Positions 26,548 to 37,575 are shown, counted from the stretch's first letter. The stretch is 64,000 nucleotides of DNA from Corallococcus coralloides DSM 2259 (GCF_000255295.1 NC_017030.1:1302001-1366000), one strand, 5' to 3'. Notes: generated by a model from the letters alone, not told the origin. Numbers and translations are program-made.

Positions 26548-26716
26548 CCTGAAGCAGGCCCTCCAGCGCGGCCAGGCCATGTCGGAGTACGGCGTCATCA
26601 CGGCGGCGTTCTTCGGCTTCACCGTGCTGAGCTGGCCGTTCCTCATCCAGCTGATGCGGGCCCTCAACACCTACTTCCAGTCCATCTACTACATCATCCA
26701 GTCGCCCATCCCCTGA
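26528..26716 (+). CDS. Flp-like (class III signal peptide) pilin subunit
   Basis: 62 aa from GTG at 26528, inside the end of the previous gene; ATG at 26579 would be an alternative but removes the basic lead. RGQAMSEYGVITAAFFGFTVLSWPFLIQLM fits an Flp prepilin: positively charged lead, Gly then a Glu-Tyr pair at positions typical of Flp (G/xxxxEY), and a hydrophobic helix. A short Tyr/Ser-rich tail, NTYFQSIYYIIQSPIP, follows. This is the single small pilin of the cluster. Cleavage would need a prepilin peptidase encoded elsewhere. Confidence 0.78.
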   Translation: MKNTRTSLKQALQRGQAMSEYGVITAAFFGFTVLSWPFLIQLMRALNTYFQSIYYIIQSPIP

Positions 26717-26731
26717 CGTCGGGGACGGGCG
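26703..26731 (+). terminator. Hairpin at the end of the Tad-like cluster
   Basis: CGCCC and TCCCC (26703-26713) pair with GGGGA and GGGCG (26721-26731), with one A-C mismatch and a 7-nt loop that holds the TGA of the Flp-like gene. No clear T run follows. It separates this cluster from the convergent binding-protein gene. Confidence 0.5.
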
Positions 26732-26743
26732 GCCGGAGCGGCT

Positions 26744-27943
26744 TCAGGGCTTCACGGTGGTGACGAACACCGCCTTGCCGCCCTCCACCTTCATCACCAC
26801 GGCCTGCTTCACCGCGTCGCGGTTGGCGTCCAGGTTGATGGTGCCCGCCACGCCCGGGAAGTCCTTCGTGGCCGCGATGGCGTCGCGCAGCGCGGGGCCG
26901 GAGGTGTCCGGCGCGCGCTTCATCGCATCCACCAGCAGGCGCCCGGCGTCGTACGCCAGCACCGCCACGCTGTCCGGCACGCTGCCGTAGGCGGCCTTGT
27001 ACTTCTTCAGGAAGTTCTGCACGACGGGGTCCGGGTTGTCCGGCGAGTAGTGGTTGGAGAAGTAGCTGCCCTCCAGCGCGGAGCCGCCCAGTTCGTACAG
27101 CTTGTCGGAGTCCCAGCCGTCACCGCCCAAGAGCGGCACGCGCAGGCCCACCTCGCGCGCCTGCCTCGCGATGATGCCCACGTCCGTGTAGTAGCCCGGG
27201 ACGAACACCGCCTCCGGCTTCATGTTCTTGATGGAGGTGAGCTGCGCGCGGAAGTCCGTGTCGCCCTTGGAGTAGCTCTCATTGCCGACGATGGTGCCGC
27301 CGAACTCCTTGAACTTCTGGTTGAAGACGTCCGCCAGTCCCACGGAGAAGGCGCTCTTGTTGTCGGTGAGCACCGCGACCTTGTCGAGCTTGAGGTTCTC
27401 CCGCGCGAACTTCGCCATCACCAGGCCCTGGAACGGGTCGATGAAGCAGACGCGGAAGATGTAGTCGCCCTTCTTCGTTACCTCCGGGCTGGTGGAGGTG
27501 GGCGTAATCATGGGCACCTTCGCCGCCTGCGCCTTGTCCGCCATGGCCATGGACACGGACGACGCGGCCTCGCCCAAGAGCGCCACCACCTTGTCCTGCG
27601 CGATGAGCCGCGTGGCGGCCTGGGCGCCTTCCTCCGGCCGGCCCTGGCTGTCGTAGACGCGCACCACCAGCTTCTGGCCGCGCACGCCGCCCGCGGCGTT
27701 GGCCTCCTGCAGCGCCAGGTCAATGCCGTTGCGCGCGGAGATGCCGAAGGTGGCCTCGGAGCCGGTGAGGCTGCCCACCTCGCCAATGAGGATGCTGCCC
27801 TCGGGCGGAGGCCCCGGAGGGGCGGCGGTGGCGCCACCTGCTTGCGTGGCGGGCGCGGGCGCGGGGGCCGGGGCGGACTTCTTCTCACAGCCCACCAGGG
27901 CCAGGGCCAGCGCGGTGAGCAGGAGGGGGAGGGAACGGCGCAT
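26744..27943 (-). CDS. Branched-chain amino acid-type ABC transporter substrate-binding lipoprotein
   Basis: 399 aa from ATG at 27943; the upstream extension to 28027 lacks a signal peptide at its start. MRRSLPLLLTALALALVGC is a lipoprotein signal with lipobox LVGC (Cys19). A Pro/Ala-rich tether follows. The remainder is a periplasmic type I binding fold like LivJ/LivK: ILIGEVGSLTGSEATFGISARNGIDLALQEANAAGGVRGQKL, then APTSTSPE-type ligand loop (here MITPTSTSPEVTKKGDYIFR) and PDSVAVLAYDAGRLLVDAM. Such proteins carry branched-chain amino acids, amides or similar ligands to an ABC permease. No permease or ATPase genes are adjacent, so the transporter partner is elsewhere or it acts as a sensor. 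Confidence 0.9.
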   Translation of the reverse strand: MRRSLPLLLTALALALVGCEKKSAPAPAPAPATQAGGATAAPPGPPPEGSILIGEVGSLTGSEATFGISARNGIDLALQEANAAGGVRGQKLVVRVYDSQGRPEEGAQAATRLIAQDKVVALLGEAASSVSMAMADKAQAAKVPMITPTSTSPEVTKKGDYIFRVCFIDPFQGLVMAKFARENLKLDKVAVLTDNKSAFSVGLADVFNQKFKEFGGTIVGNESYSKGDTDFRAQLTSIKNMKPEAVFVPGYYTDVGIIARQAREVGLRVPLLGGDGWDSDKLYELGGSALEGSYFSNHYSPDNPDPVVQNFLKKYKAAYGSVPDSVAVLAYDAGRLLVDAMKRAPDTSGPALRDAIAATKDFPGVAGTINLDANRDAVKQAVVMKVEGGKAVFVTTVKP

Positions 27944-28058
27944 CGGTGGGGCTCCTCGGGGGGAGACGGACTCAAAAAGCGGACGGCTCCACCCTAGCTT
28001 GCCCGGTGGAGTGCGGCGAACCCGCACCCGACGTGACGGGCAGGGAAGCGCTCTGGAT

Positions 28059-28091
28059 TTGAATGTGGACTGAACAGGTCCACATTACATA
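28059..28091 (+). promoter_or_regulatory. suf promoter region with Rrf2/SufR-type operator
   Basis: AATGTGGAC (28062-28070) and GTCCACATT (28078-28086) are perfect 9-bp arms separated by 7 nt, in an otherwise GC-rich gap. A TTGAAT at 28059 could serve as -35; the -10 is uncertain (ACATTA at 28082 or TACATA at 28086). The repeat would sit over the promoter core, 54 bp before the regulator start at 28145. This fits auto-repression by the adjacent Rrf2 protein. Confidence 0.7.
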
Positions 28092-28144
28092 AGAGGCCGT
28101 CGCGGGCATCGGGCCCGCGGACAGCCTCGAGGAGACACCCACTC

Positions 28145-28645
28145 ATGCTCCGGATGAGCAAGATGACCGACTACGGCATCGTGCTGATGACCGAGCTGGC
28201 GCGCGCGGACGGGGAAACCCGCACCACGCGAGAGCTGGCGGCGCGCACGCATGTCGCCCTTCCGTCCGCGAGCAAGGTCCTGAAGGGCCTGTTGCAGGCG
28301 GGGCTGGTGGTGTCGCACCGGGGCGCGAGCGGCGGCTACGGCCTGGCGCGTCCGGCGGAGGCCATCTCGCTGGCGGAGCTGGTGTCCGCGCTGGAGGGGC
28401 CGGTGTCCCTCACGGAGTGTGGCCAGCACCAGGGCAAGCCCGCAGGCCCCTGTGAGCTGGAGTCCGTCTGTCAGGTGCGCGGCCACTGGCGCCTGATCAA
28501 CCAAGCCATCCAGGAGGCGCTGGGGAAGCTGACGCTCGCGGACCTGCGCGCGCCCGCGCCCCGCATGCCGGAGCGGCTGGTGGGCCTGGGCCTGCCAACG
28601 TCCGTCAGCGCTCCTCCTCCTTCCGCTACGGGAGTCCGTTCATGA
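28145..28645 (+). CDS. sufR: Rrf2-family [Fe-S] regulator of the SUF operon
   Basis: 166 aa from ATG at 28145. The N-terminal winged helix starts [23 protein letters not shown], with [29 protein letters not shown] as helix-turn-helix and [31 protein letters not shown] as wing, the standard Rrf2/IscR fold. Three cysteines (Cys92, Cys103, Cys109), spaced as in iron-sulfur Rrf2 proteins, would bind a cluster. Proteins of this type (SUF system regulator, IscR-like) repress the suf genes when the cluster is present. It is translationally coupled to sufB (ATGA overlap), and a palindromic operator lies at 28062-28086. The symbol follows the operon role; some call this subgroup SufR-type Rrf2. Confidence 0.9.
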   Translation: MLRMSKMTDYGIVLMTELARADGETRTTRELAARTHVALPSASKVLKGLLQAGLVVSHRGASGGYGLARPAEAISLAELVSALEGPVSLTECGQHQGKPAGPCELESVCQVRGHWRLINQAIQEALGKLTLADLRAPAPRMPERLVGLGLPTSVSAPPPSATGVRS

Positions 28646-30080
28646 GCAGCACCGAAACCATCCAGGAGCTCACCCGCAAGGGCTACCAGGCAGGCTTCGT
28701 CACCCAGGTGGAGGCGGACACGCTGCCGCCCGGCCTGGACGAGGACGTCATCCGCGTCCTGTCCGCGAAGAAGAACGAGCCGGCCTTCATGCTGGAGTGG
28801 CGCCTGAAGGCGTACCGCCACTGGCTCACGCTGAAGGAGCCCTCGTGGCAGGCGGTGAAGTACCACCCCATCGACTACCAGGCCATCCGCTACTACTCGG
28901 CGCCGAAGCAGAAGCCGAAGAAGGACAGCCTGTCGGAGGTGGACCCCGAAATCCTCCGCACCTACGAGAAGCTGGGCATCCCGCTGGAGGAGCAGAAGCG
29001 CCTGCAGAACGTCGCGGTGGATGCCGTCTTCGACTCCGTGTCGGTGGCCACCACGTTCCGGGAGAAGCTCTACAAGGCGGGCGTCATCTTCTGCTCGTTC
29101 TCCGAAGCGGTGCGTGAGCACCCGGAGCTGGTGGAGCGCTACCTGGGCACGGTGGTGCCCTTCTCCGACAACTTCTTCGCGGCGCTCAACTCCGCGGTCT
29201 TCAGCGACGGCTCGTTCTGCTACGTGCCCAAGGGCGTGAAGTGCCCCATGGAGCTGTCCACGTACTTCCGCATCAACGCGGCGGACACGGGCCAGTTCGA
29301 GCGCACGCTGCTCATCGCGGACGAAGGCGCCTCCGTGAGCTACCTGGAGGGCTGCACCGCGCCCATGCGCGACACCAACCAGCTGCACGCGGCGGTGGTG
29401 GAGCTGGTGGCGCTGGACGGCGCGTCCATCAAGTACAGCACGGTGCAGAACTGGTACCCGGGCGACGCGGAAGGCAAGGGCGGCATCTACAACTTCGTCA
29501 CCAAGCGCGGCATCGCGCACCAGCGCGCCAAGATTTCGTGGACGCAGGTGGAGACGGGCTCGGCCATCACCTGGAAGTACCCCAGCGTCATCCTCAAGGG
29601 GGATGACTCGGTGGGCGAGTTCTACTCGGTGGCGCTCACCAACCACCGGCAGCAGGCGGACACGGGCACGAAGATGGTCCACATCGGGAAGAACACCCGG
29701 TCCACCATCGTGTCCAAGGGCATCTCCGCGGGCCGCGGGCAGAACACGTACCGGGGCCAGGTGAAGATGCTCAAGAGCGCGGCGAACGCACGCAACTACA
29801 CGCAATGCGATTCGCTCTTGTTGGGCGACGAGTGCGGCGCCCACACGCTGCCATACATCGAGGTGAAGAACGCGACCGCGCAGGTGGAGCACGAGGCTTC
29901 CACGTCGAAGATTGGCGAGGACCAGCTCTTCTACTGCCGGCAGCGCGGCATCTCGCAGGAGGACGCGGTGTCGATGATCGTGAACGGCTTCTGCCGGCAG
30001 GTCTTCAAGGAGCTGCCCATGGAGTTCGCCGTGGAGGCGCAGAAGCTGCTGGGCGTGAGCCTGGAAGGGAGCGTGGGGTG

Positions 30081-30081
<1 letters not shown>
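28642..30081 (+). CDS. sufB: Fe-S cluster scaffold protein SufB
   Basis: 479 aa. SufB is the scaffold component of the SufBC2D complex, where iron-sulfur clusters are built. Family features include [83 protein letters not shown] and the C-terminal [36 protein letters not shown]. Several conserved Cys and Glu residues in the beta-helix core are present. Start overlaps the regulator stop by 4 bp; the stop overlaps sufC by one base (TGATG), so the operon is tightly coupled. Confidence 0.96.
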
Positions 30082-30859
<778 letters not shown>

Positions 30860-30863
<4 letters not shown>

Positions 30864-32166
30864 GCGCGTCCCACTACGTGGACGTGGCCCGGGCCTTCCA
30901 GTCGCGCGCGGATGCCCCTTCGTGGCTCCAGGCGCTGCGTGAGGAGGGCTTGAGCCAGTTCCAGGCGCGCGGCCTGCCTACGTCCAAGGACGAGGAGTGG
31001 AAGTACACGCCTGTCGCCACGCTGTCGTCGCATCCGTTCCAGCCCGTGCGGGACGTGTCCGCGGGCGAGGACGTGGCCCAGGCGGTGGCGCGGCTGGCGC
31101 TGCCCGGTCCCCGGCTCGTGTTCGTGGATGGGCGCTTCGTGCCGGCGCTGTCGGTGCTCGCCGGCCTGCCTCGCGGCGTGGTGCTCAAGCCGCTGTCGCA
31201 GGCCCTGCGCGAGGACGGGGCGCTGTTGCAGGAGACGCTGGGCCAGCGTGCCCGGCCGTCGGCGCATGCCTTCACGTCGCTCAACGCGGCGCTGCTGGAA
31301 GAAGGCGCGCTGCTCACGCTCGCGCCCCGGGCCTTGAGCGAGGTGCCGGTGCAGCTGCTGTTCCTCGCGCGTGGCGGTGATGGGCCGGTGCTGGCCAGCC
31401 CGCGCATCGTCGTGGTGGCGGGCGAGGGCAGCGAGGCCACGCTGGTGGAGACGTACGCGGGCCTGGGCTCGGGCGCGACGTTCACCAACGCGGTGACGGA
31501 GGTGTCGCTGGGGGACAACGCCAGCCTGCGCCATTTCAAGCTCCAGGCGGAGGGGGACACCGCGCTGCACCTGGGCGGGCTGTATTCGCGGCAGGGGCGC
31601 GACAGCCGCTTCCAGTCGCATGCGTTCTCCTTTGGCGGGCAGCTTTCGCGCAATGAAGTGCACGCGGCCTTCGCGGGTGAGGGCGGCGAGTGCGTGCTCA
31701 ACGGCCTGTTCGTGGGCCGGGGCACGCAGCACCTGGACAACCGCACGGACCTGGACCACGCGGTGCCACACTGCTCCAGCCGCGAGCTCTACAAGGGCGT
31801 GCTGGACGACCGCGCGCGCGGCACCTTCCACGGGAAGATCCGCGTGCGCGAGGACGCGCAGAAGACGGACGCCAGCCAGCAGAGCCGCAACCTGCTGCTC
31901 TCCGAGGGCGCGCAGGTGGACGCCCGGCCGCAGCTGGAGATCTTCGCGGACGACGTGAAGTGCGCCCACGGCACGGCGGTGGGCCGGCTGGATGACAACG
32001 CGCTGTTCTACCTGCGCTCGCGCGGCATCCCGAAGGTGGATGCGGAGCGGATGCTGACGCAGGCCTTCGCCAGTGAGCTGGTGCGCGCGGTGCCGGAGGG
32101 GCCGGTGCGCGCGCGGGTGGAGGCGTTGCTCGCGGAGAAGCTGCCGGGGACGGCGGAGGTGATGGG

Positions 32167-32170
<4 letters not shown>
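30860..32170 (+). CDS. sufD: Fe-S cluster assembly protein SufD
   Basis: 436 aa. SufD pairs with SufB and two SufC. Its N-terminal helical region contains LPTSKDEEWKYTPV, close to the (R/K)xEEWRYT signature; the beta-helix core has LVETYAGLGSGATFTNAVTEV, and the C-terminal part reads ARGTFHGKIRVREDAQKTDASQQSRNLLLSEGAQVDARPQLEIFADDVKCAHGTAVG with the conserved Cys and His. Weaker overall conservation than SufB is normal for the family. ATGA overlaps on both sides keep it coupled to sufC and sufS. Confidence 0.95.
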
Positions 32171-33392
<1,222 letters not shown>

Positions 33393-33396
<4 letters not shown>

Positions 33397-33845
33397 GCTC
33401 GGACCTCAAGGACCTGTACCAGGAGGTGGTGCTGGAGCACTCCAAGCGCCCGCGCAACTTCCGGGTGGTGGAGGGCGCCACCTGCGCGGCGGAGGGCTAC
33501 AACCCGCTGTGCGGCGACCAGCTCTCCGTGACGCTCAAGCTGGAGGACGGCGTCATCCGCGACATCGGCTTCCAGGGCCAGGGGTGCGCCATCTCCAAGG
33601 CGTCCGCGTCGCTGATGACGGGCGCGGTGAAGGACAAGACCCGCGAAGAAGCGCAGGCCCTCTTCGAGCGCGTGCACACGCTGGTGACCGAAGGGCCGGA
33701 CAAGGTGGACGTGGAGTCGCTGGGCAAGCTCGCGGTGCTGTCGGGCGTGAGCGAGTTCCCGGCCCGGGTGAAGTGCGCGAGCCTGGCGTGGCACACGCTG
33801 AACGCGGCGCTGGACGGCCGCTCCACGTCGGTGTCGACGGAGTAG
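33393..33845 (+). CDS. sufU: SufU-type sulfurtransferase/scaffold
   Basis: 150 aa. SufU accepts sulfur from SufS. Zinc-type ligands are all visible: Cys40 and Asp42 in NPLCGDQ, Cys65 in GQGCAISKAS, and Cys128 in RVKCASLAWHT. The 18-residue insertion typical of SufU against IscU (residues ~68-100, MTGAVKDKTREEAQALFERVHTLV) is present, supporting SufU. It starts 4 bp before the sufS stop. The next gene, sufT, is 9 bp downstream. Confidence 0.94.
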
Positions 33846-33854
33846 GGAGGGGTC

Positions 33855-34406
33855 ATGCGAGGCGCGATGACGGTCATCGAGCGCGACGTGGACGCGATGC
33901 TCATCCCCAGCGGGGACAGGGTGTTGCTGCCGGCGGGCTCGGAGTTGACGGTGGTGCAGACGCTGGGCGGCAACGTCACGGTGCAGGACCCGTACGGCCA
34001 GCTGTTCCGCATCGACGAGAAGAACGCGGACGTGCTGGGCGAGGAGTACGCCGCCAAGGCGAAGACGCCCGATGAGAGCGTCACGCCCGGCGAGTTTCAC
34101 GAGGAGCAGGTCTGGGAGCAGCTCCGCACGGTCTACGACCCGGAGATCCCGGTGAACATCGTGGAGCTGGGGCTGGTGTACACGTGCAAGGCCACGCCGC
34201 TGGACGAAGGCGGTCAGCGCGTGGACATCGAGATGACGCTGACGGCGCCCGGCTGCGGCATGGGGCAGGTGCTGGTGGAGGACGTGCGCTCCAAGGTGTC
34301 CGCGCTGCCCGGCGTGAAGGAGGCGAACGTGGAGCTCGTCTGGGAGCCGCAGTGGGACCAGAGCCGCATGTCGGACGTGGCGCGGCTCCAGCTGGGCTGG
34401 ATGTGA
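33855..34406 (+). CDS. sufT: Putative Fe-S cluster assembly protein SufT
   Basis: 183 aa from ATG at 33855. The C-terminal half (FHEEQVWEQLRTVYDPEIPVNIVELGLVYTC..., residues ~77-183) is a MIP18/DUF59 domain; the DPEIPVNIVELGLV core and TAPGCGMGQ with its Cys are the conserved parts. The N-terminal ~75 residues form the short extra domain seen in SufT (LIPSGDRVLLPAGSELTVVQTLGGNVTVQ). SufT is linked to maturation of Fe-S proteins under high demand in other bacteria. It is the last gene of the operon; a hairpin follows at 34414. Confidence 0.92.
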   Translation: MRGAMTVIERDVDAMLIPSGDRVLLPAGSELTVVQTLGGNVTVQDPYGQLFRIDEKNADVLGEEYAAKAKTPDESVTPGEFHEEQVWEQLRTVYDPEIPVNIVELGLVYTCKATPLDEGGQRVDIEMTLTAPGCGMGQVLVEDVRSKVSALPGVKEANVELVWEPQWDQSRMSDVARLQLGWM

Positions 34407-34413
34407 AATCCCC

Positions 34414-34439
34414 GGGCGGGTGCTCTAGGGTGCCCGCCC
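34414..34439 (+). terminator. Terminator hairpin of the suf operon
   Basis: GGGCGGG (34414-34420) pairs perfectly with CCCGCCC (34433-34439), 12-nt loop, starting 7 bp after the sufT stop. There is no T run. The right arm ends directly before the ATG of the next gene, so it could also limit that gene's translation when transcribed from suf. Confidence 0.5.
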
Positions 34440-35360
34440 ATGATGACCGTCCTGGGGGGACTCCTGTGGGTGCTCGCGGCCACGCCTGTCGCGAAGCCGC
34501 AGGGGGAGATGGACGCGGCCTTGAAGGCCGTGAAGACGGGCGACGCGAAGACGCGCAAGGACGCCTACGCCACGCTGTGGAAGCGGGGCATGCGCGTGTC
34601 GATTCCGCGGGTCGCCTCGGAGCCCTTCGCTTTGCAGGGGCCCGGAGTTCTCTCCTGTCCAAGCCCGCTCTGGGCCCGGCTTACCCGGCGCGTCGATGAT
34701 GGCAACGGTGGGAGCACCGAACGGGCGGTCGTGGCGTTCGCGCGGGACAGGGACTTGTTGCCTCCAGCGGAGGAGGTGCTGGACCTGTCTCCCGATGCTC
34801 CCGCCATCCTCCTGCGCGAGTCAGGCTGGGAGAGCACCCGGGGCTGTGACGTGGGGGGCTTCGCGGATCCGAGCGACAAGGGCTTCGAGCGGCACCCCGC
34901 CGTGCGCAAGGCACTCCAGGCGTGTTGCGCCGGGAAGCAGGATTGCCTCGGAAAGGGCTGGACGCAGGACAGGGACTGCTCCAACCAGACCCTCGATGCG
35001 ATGAACCAGGCCCGCGAGCAACACCGCGCCTCGGCAGCGAACACCCTCACCACGCGGCTGCGGCAGTGCCTTCCCGCGAAGGACAAGGTCGGCCCCGGAC
35101 AGGACCCGTGCGCGCTGTCGGACAGCCCCCGGTGCGGCCGTTACCAGGAGTGCCTGCGGAAGGTGTCCGATGATTCCCTCGCCCGGGGCACCGGCACGCT
35201 CGACGCGGAGCTGGCGCTGTGGCTGGAGGCGGACATTGGCGCCTGCGTGGCGAGGAGCCGCCAGGGCAGCGCCTGCACCCTCATCGTGGTGGATCCATGC
35301 CAGGGGCGCGTGGGCTATCGCTGCTCGGACGAAGTCATCCGGGAGCTCCAGGTTCCCTAG
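34440..35360 (+). CDS. Hypothetical exported protein
   Basis: 306 aa from ATG at 34440. The N terminus MMTVLGGLLWVLAATPVAKPQG looks like a weak signal peptide. The body has about twelve cysteines in the second half, including RGCDVGG, CCAGKQDCLG and CRKVS-like spacings, which suggests disulfide bonds in the periplasm. No family recognised. The last codons overlap the stop of the convergent DJ-1/PfpI gene by 4 bp. Whether it is read from the suf promoter is doubtful because a hairpin separates them. Confidence 0.75.
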   Translation: MMTVLGGLLWVLAATPVAKPQGEMDAALKAVKTGDAKTRKDAYATLWKRGMRVSIPRVASEPFALQGPGVLSCPSPLWARLTRRVDDGNGGSTERAVVAFARDRDLLPPAEEVLDLSPDAPAILLRESGWESTRGCDVGGFADPSDKGFERHPAVRKALQACCAGKQDCLGKGWTQDRDCSNQTLDAMNQAREQHRASAANTLTTRLRQCLPAKDKVGPGQDPCALSDSPRCGRYQECLRKVSDDSLARGTGTLDAELALWLEADIGACVARSRQGSACTLIVVDPCQGRVGYRCSDEVIRELQVP

Positions 35361-36022
35361 ACCAGGGCTTTACGGCCGCGGGCGACCAGGCCCAGCGTGG
35401 CCGCGGCGGCGAGCCCGCCCGCGAGCCACCGGGGCCAACGCGGCGCGGCTTCCGCGGTGGAGCGGCGGGCAATGGCGGGCGACATGCGCTCCGCGAAGAG
35501 CTCCACCATGGCGTGCTCGAAGGCGAGCAGGTCGTGCGGCCCCCGGCTGGACACCCAGTTGCCGTCACGCACCACGGGCTCGTCCGTCCAGTGCGCGCCC
35601 GCGTTCTCCATGTCGTTGCGGATGCCCGGCCAGGACGTCAGGTGGCGGCCCTCCAGCAGCCCCGCCGACGCGAGCAGCCACGGCCCGTGACAGATGACCG
35701 CGATGGGCTGGTCCAAGAGGTCCGCGTCCTTCACGAAGTCCAAGGCCAGGGCGCTCTGCCGGAGGAAGTCCGGGTTCATGAAGCCGCCGGGCAGGAGCAG
35801 CGCGTCGAAGTCCGCGGCCTTCACGTCGCGCAGCGTCGCGTCCACGCGCACCTTGCGGCCGGGCACCAGCAGGTTCATGCCCCGGATGCGGCCCTTGTGA
35901 AGGGAGACAATGGTGACGTGCGCGCCCTCTCGCTCCAGGCGCTTCACCGGCCGCGTCAGCTCCACCTGCTCGAAGCCATCCGCTGCCAGCACGGCCACCT
36001 TCATCCCTTTCAGCTTCTTCAT
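35357..36022 (-). CDS. DJ-1/PfpI-family protein with a C-terminal membrane anchor
   Basis: 221 aa from ATG at 36022. The core (1-175) has the DJ-1/PfpI fold: VAVLAADGFEQVELTRP with Glu18, LLLPGGF, and AVICHGPWLLASAGLL with the nucleophile Cys111 in the elbow, followed by His112. This sequence is closest to the general stress protein 18 / PfpI group. After residue ~185 there is a run WPRWLAGGLAAAATLGLVARGRKALV that reads as a tail-anchor helix with a basic end, uncommon in the family. Members act as chaperones, glyoxalases/deglycases or proteases; activity here is not predictable. Confidence 0.88.
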   Translation of the reverse strand: MKKLKGMKVAVLAADGFEQVELTRPVKRLEREGAHVTIVSLHKGRIRGMNLLVPGRKVRVDATLRDVKAADFDALLLPGGFMNPDFLRQSALALDFVKDADLLDQPIAVICHGPWLLASAGLLEGRHLTSWPGIRNDMENAGAHWTDEPVVRDGNWVSSRGPHDLLAFEHAMVELFAERMSPAIARRSTAEAAPRWPRWLAGGLAAAATLGLVARGRKALV

Positions 36023-36239
36023 TGCCCCGTCCTCCCGATGTCCCGATGTCTGGGCATGCCCTACAACCCGAACCTGCACGGTGCACATGCCCTTCCGGGA
36101 GGGGAAGCGGAGGGCAGGCGGACAGGCAGGCGCTCGGGGTGATGCCTTCCTGGTGACTGGTGCGGCGCGGCATGCGGCGGCGCTGGACGCCTTGGGGGAA
36201 CGGCTCTACGACATGTGTTCCCTTCTGGAGGCGCACGGC

Positions 36240-37508
36240 ATGTCCCCCTCGTTCCCTTCCCGGATGCATCGCGGCCTGCTCGCGGGCACCGCGCTGCTGC
36301 TGGCCCCGCTGGGCTGCGTCACGACGTCACAGGCGGGCGCCGCGCGTGACGAGGCGGCCCTGCGCACGGACGAACCGCCGCGCGTGAAGCCGAAGTGGGG
36401 GCTGGTCATCCACGGCGGCGCGGGCGTCATCTCGCGCGAGAACCTGACCCCGGAGCGCGAGGCCGCGATGCGCGCCGCGCTCACCGAGGCGCTCCAGGCG
36501 GGGCACGCGGTGCTGGCGAAGGGCGGCCGCAGCATGGACGCGGTGACGGCGGCCATCCGCGTGATGGAGGACTCGCCGTACTTCAACGCCGGCAAGGGCG
36601 CGGTGTTCAACCACGACGGCGTGAACGAACTGGATGCGGCGGTGATGGACGGCAAGACGCGCATGGCCGGCGCGGTGGCCGGCGTCCATCACATCCAGAA
36701 CCCCATCGACCTGGCGCGGCTGGTGATGGAGAAGTCACCGCACGTGATGATGGTGGGCGACGGGGCGGAGGCCTTCGCGCAATCGCAGGGCATGCCCCTG
36801 GTGGACGCGAAGTACTTCTACACGGAGGAGCGCTGGCAGGGCCTCCAGCGCGCGCTGGAGCAGGAGAAGGCGAAGGGGGCACCGCCCGCGGAACAGGGGC
36901 AGCCGTCGACGCAAGGCCAGTCGCCCGCACAGCCCTCCGCGCCGGGCCAACCGCCCGCGCAAGGCGCGACGCCCGGACAGCCGGTGACGCCCGCGCAGCC
37001 GCCCGCGTCGACGCCGCAGCCGGGCCAGTCCGCGCAGCCGCGGCCCGGCTCATCACTGACGCCGGGCGTGGACCCCATCACGGGGGACCACAAGTTCGGC
37101 ACGGTGGGCGCGGTGGCGTTGGACATGGACGGCAACCTCGCGGCGGGCACGTCCACGGGCGGCATGACCAACAAGCGCTTCGGCCGGGTGGGGGACGCGC
37201 CCATCATCGGCGCGGGCACCTACGCGGATGAGCGCTGCGCCGTCTCCGCCACGGGCCACGGCGAGTTCTTCATCCGCTACACGGTGGCGCGCGACATCTG
37301 CGCCCGCGTCGAGTACCAGGACCTGCCGCTTCCGGAGGCCGCCAACCACGTCGTCCACGACGTGCTGGTGAAGGCCGGCGGCGAGGGCGGCGTCATCGCC
37401 ATGGACCGCCAGGGCCACGTGGCCATGCCCTTCAACTCCAGCGGCATGTACCGCGGCTACATCGGCGAGGACGGCACGCCCACCGTCGCCATCTTCCAGC
37501 AACCCTAG
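36240..37508 (+). CDS. Lipoprotein isoaspartyl peptidase/L-asparaginase (Ntn-hydrolase)
   Basis: 422 aa from ATG at 36240, chosen for GGAGG upstream and because a signal peptide follows. The lipobox is LLAPLGC. VIHGGAGVISRENLTPE begins the mature enzyme; FNAGKGAVFNHDG and ELDAAVMDGKTRMAGAVAGV are conserved. The self-cleavage Thr lies in HKFGTVGAVALDMDGNLAAGTSTGGMTNKRFGRVGDAPIIGAGTYAD; the beta-subunit motif TSTGGM is clear. The alpha subunit ends in a ~60-residue Gln/Pro/Ala linker (bases ~36880-37060) right before the cleavage site, much longer than usual. It should cut isoaspartyl dipeptides or asparagine outside the cytoplasm. Confidence 0.9.
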   Translation: MSPSFPSRMHRGLLAGTALLLAPLGCVTTSQAGAARDEAALRTDEPPRVKPKWGLVIHGGAGVISRENLTPEREAAMRAALTEALQAGHAVLAKGGRSMDAVTAAIRVMEDSPYFNAGKGAVFNHDGVNELDAAVMDGKTRMAGAVAGVHHIQNPIDLARLVMEKSPHVMMVGDGAEAFAQSQGMPLVDAKYFYTEERWQGLQRALEQEKAKGAPPAEQGQPSTQGQSPAQPSAPGQPPAQGATPGQPVTPAQPPASTPQPGQSAQPRPGSSLTPGVDPITGDHKFGTVGAVALDMDGNLAAGTSTGGMTNKRFGRVGDAPIIGAGTYADERCAVSATGHGEFFIRYTVARDICARVEYQDLPLPEAANHVVHDVLVKAGGEGGVIAMDRQGHVAMPFNSSGMYRGYIGEDGTPTVAIFQQP

Positions 37509-37528
37509 GCAGGCGGCCGGACCCCGCT

Positions 37529-37553
37529 CCGCGCACCACTGACGGGTGCGCGG
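37529..37553. terminator. Terminator between convergent genes
   Basis: CCGCGCACC (37529-37537) and GGTGCGCGG (37545-37553) form a 9-bp perfect stem with a 7-nt loop. It lies 21 bp after one stop and 22 bp after the other, so it can serve both convergent genes. Confidence 0.65.
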
Positions 37554-37575
37554 AAGCACCGAGCCCGGCGAAGGA

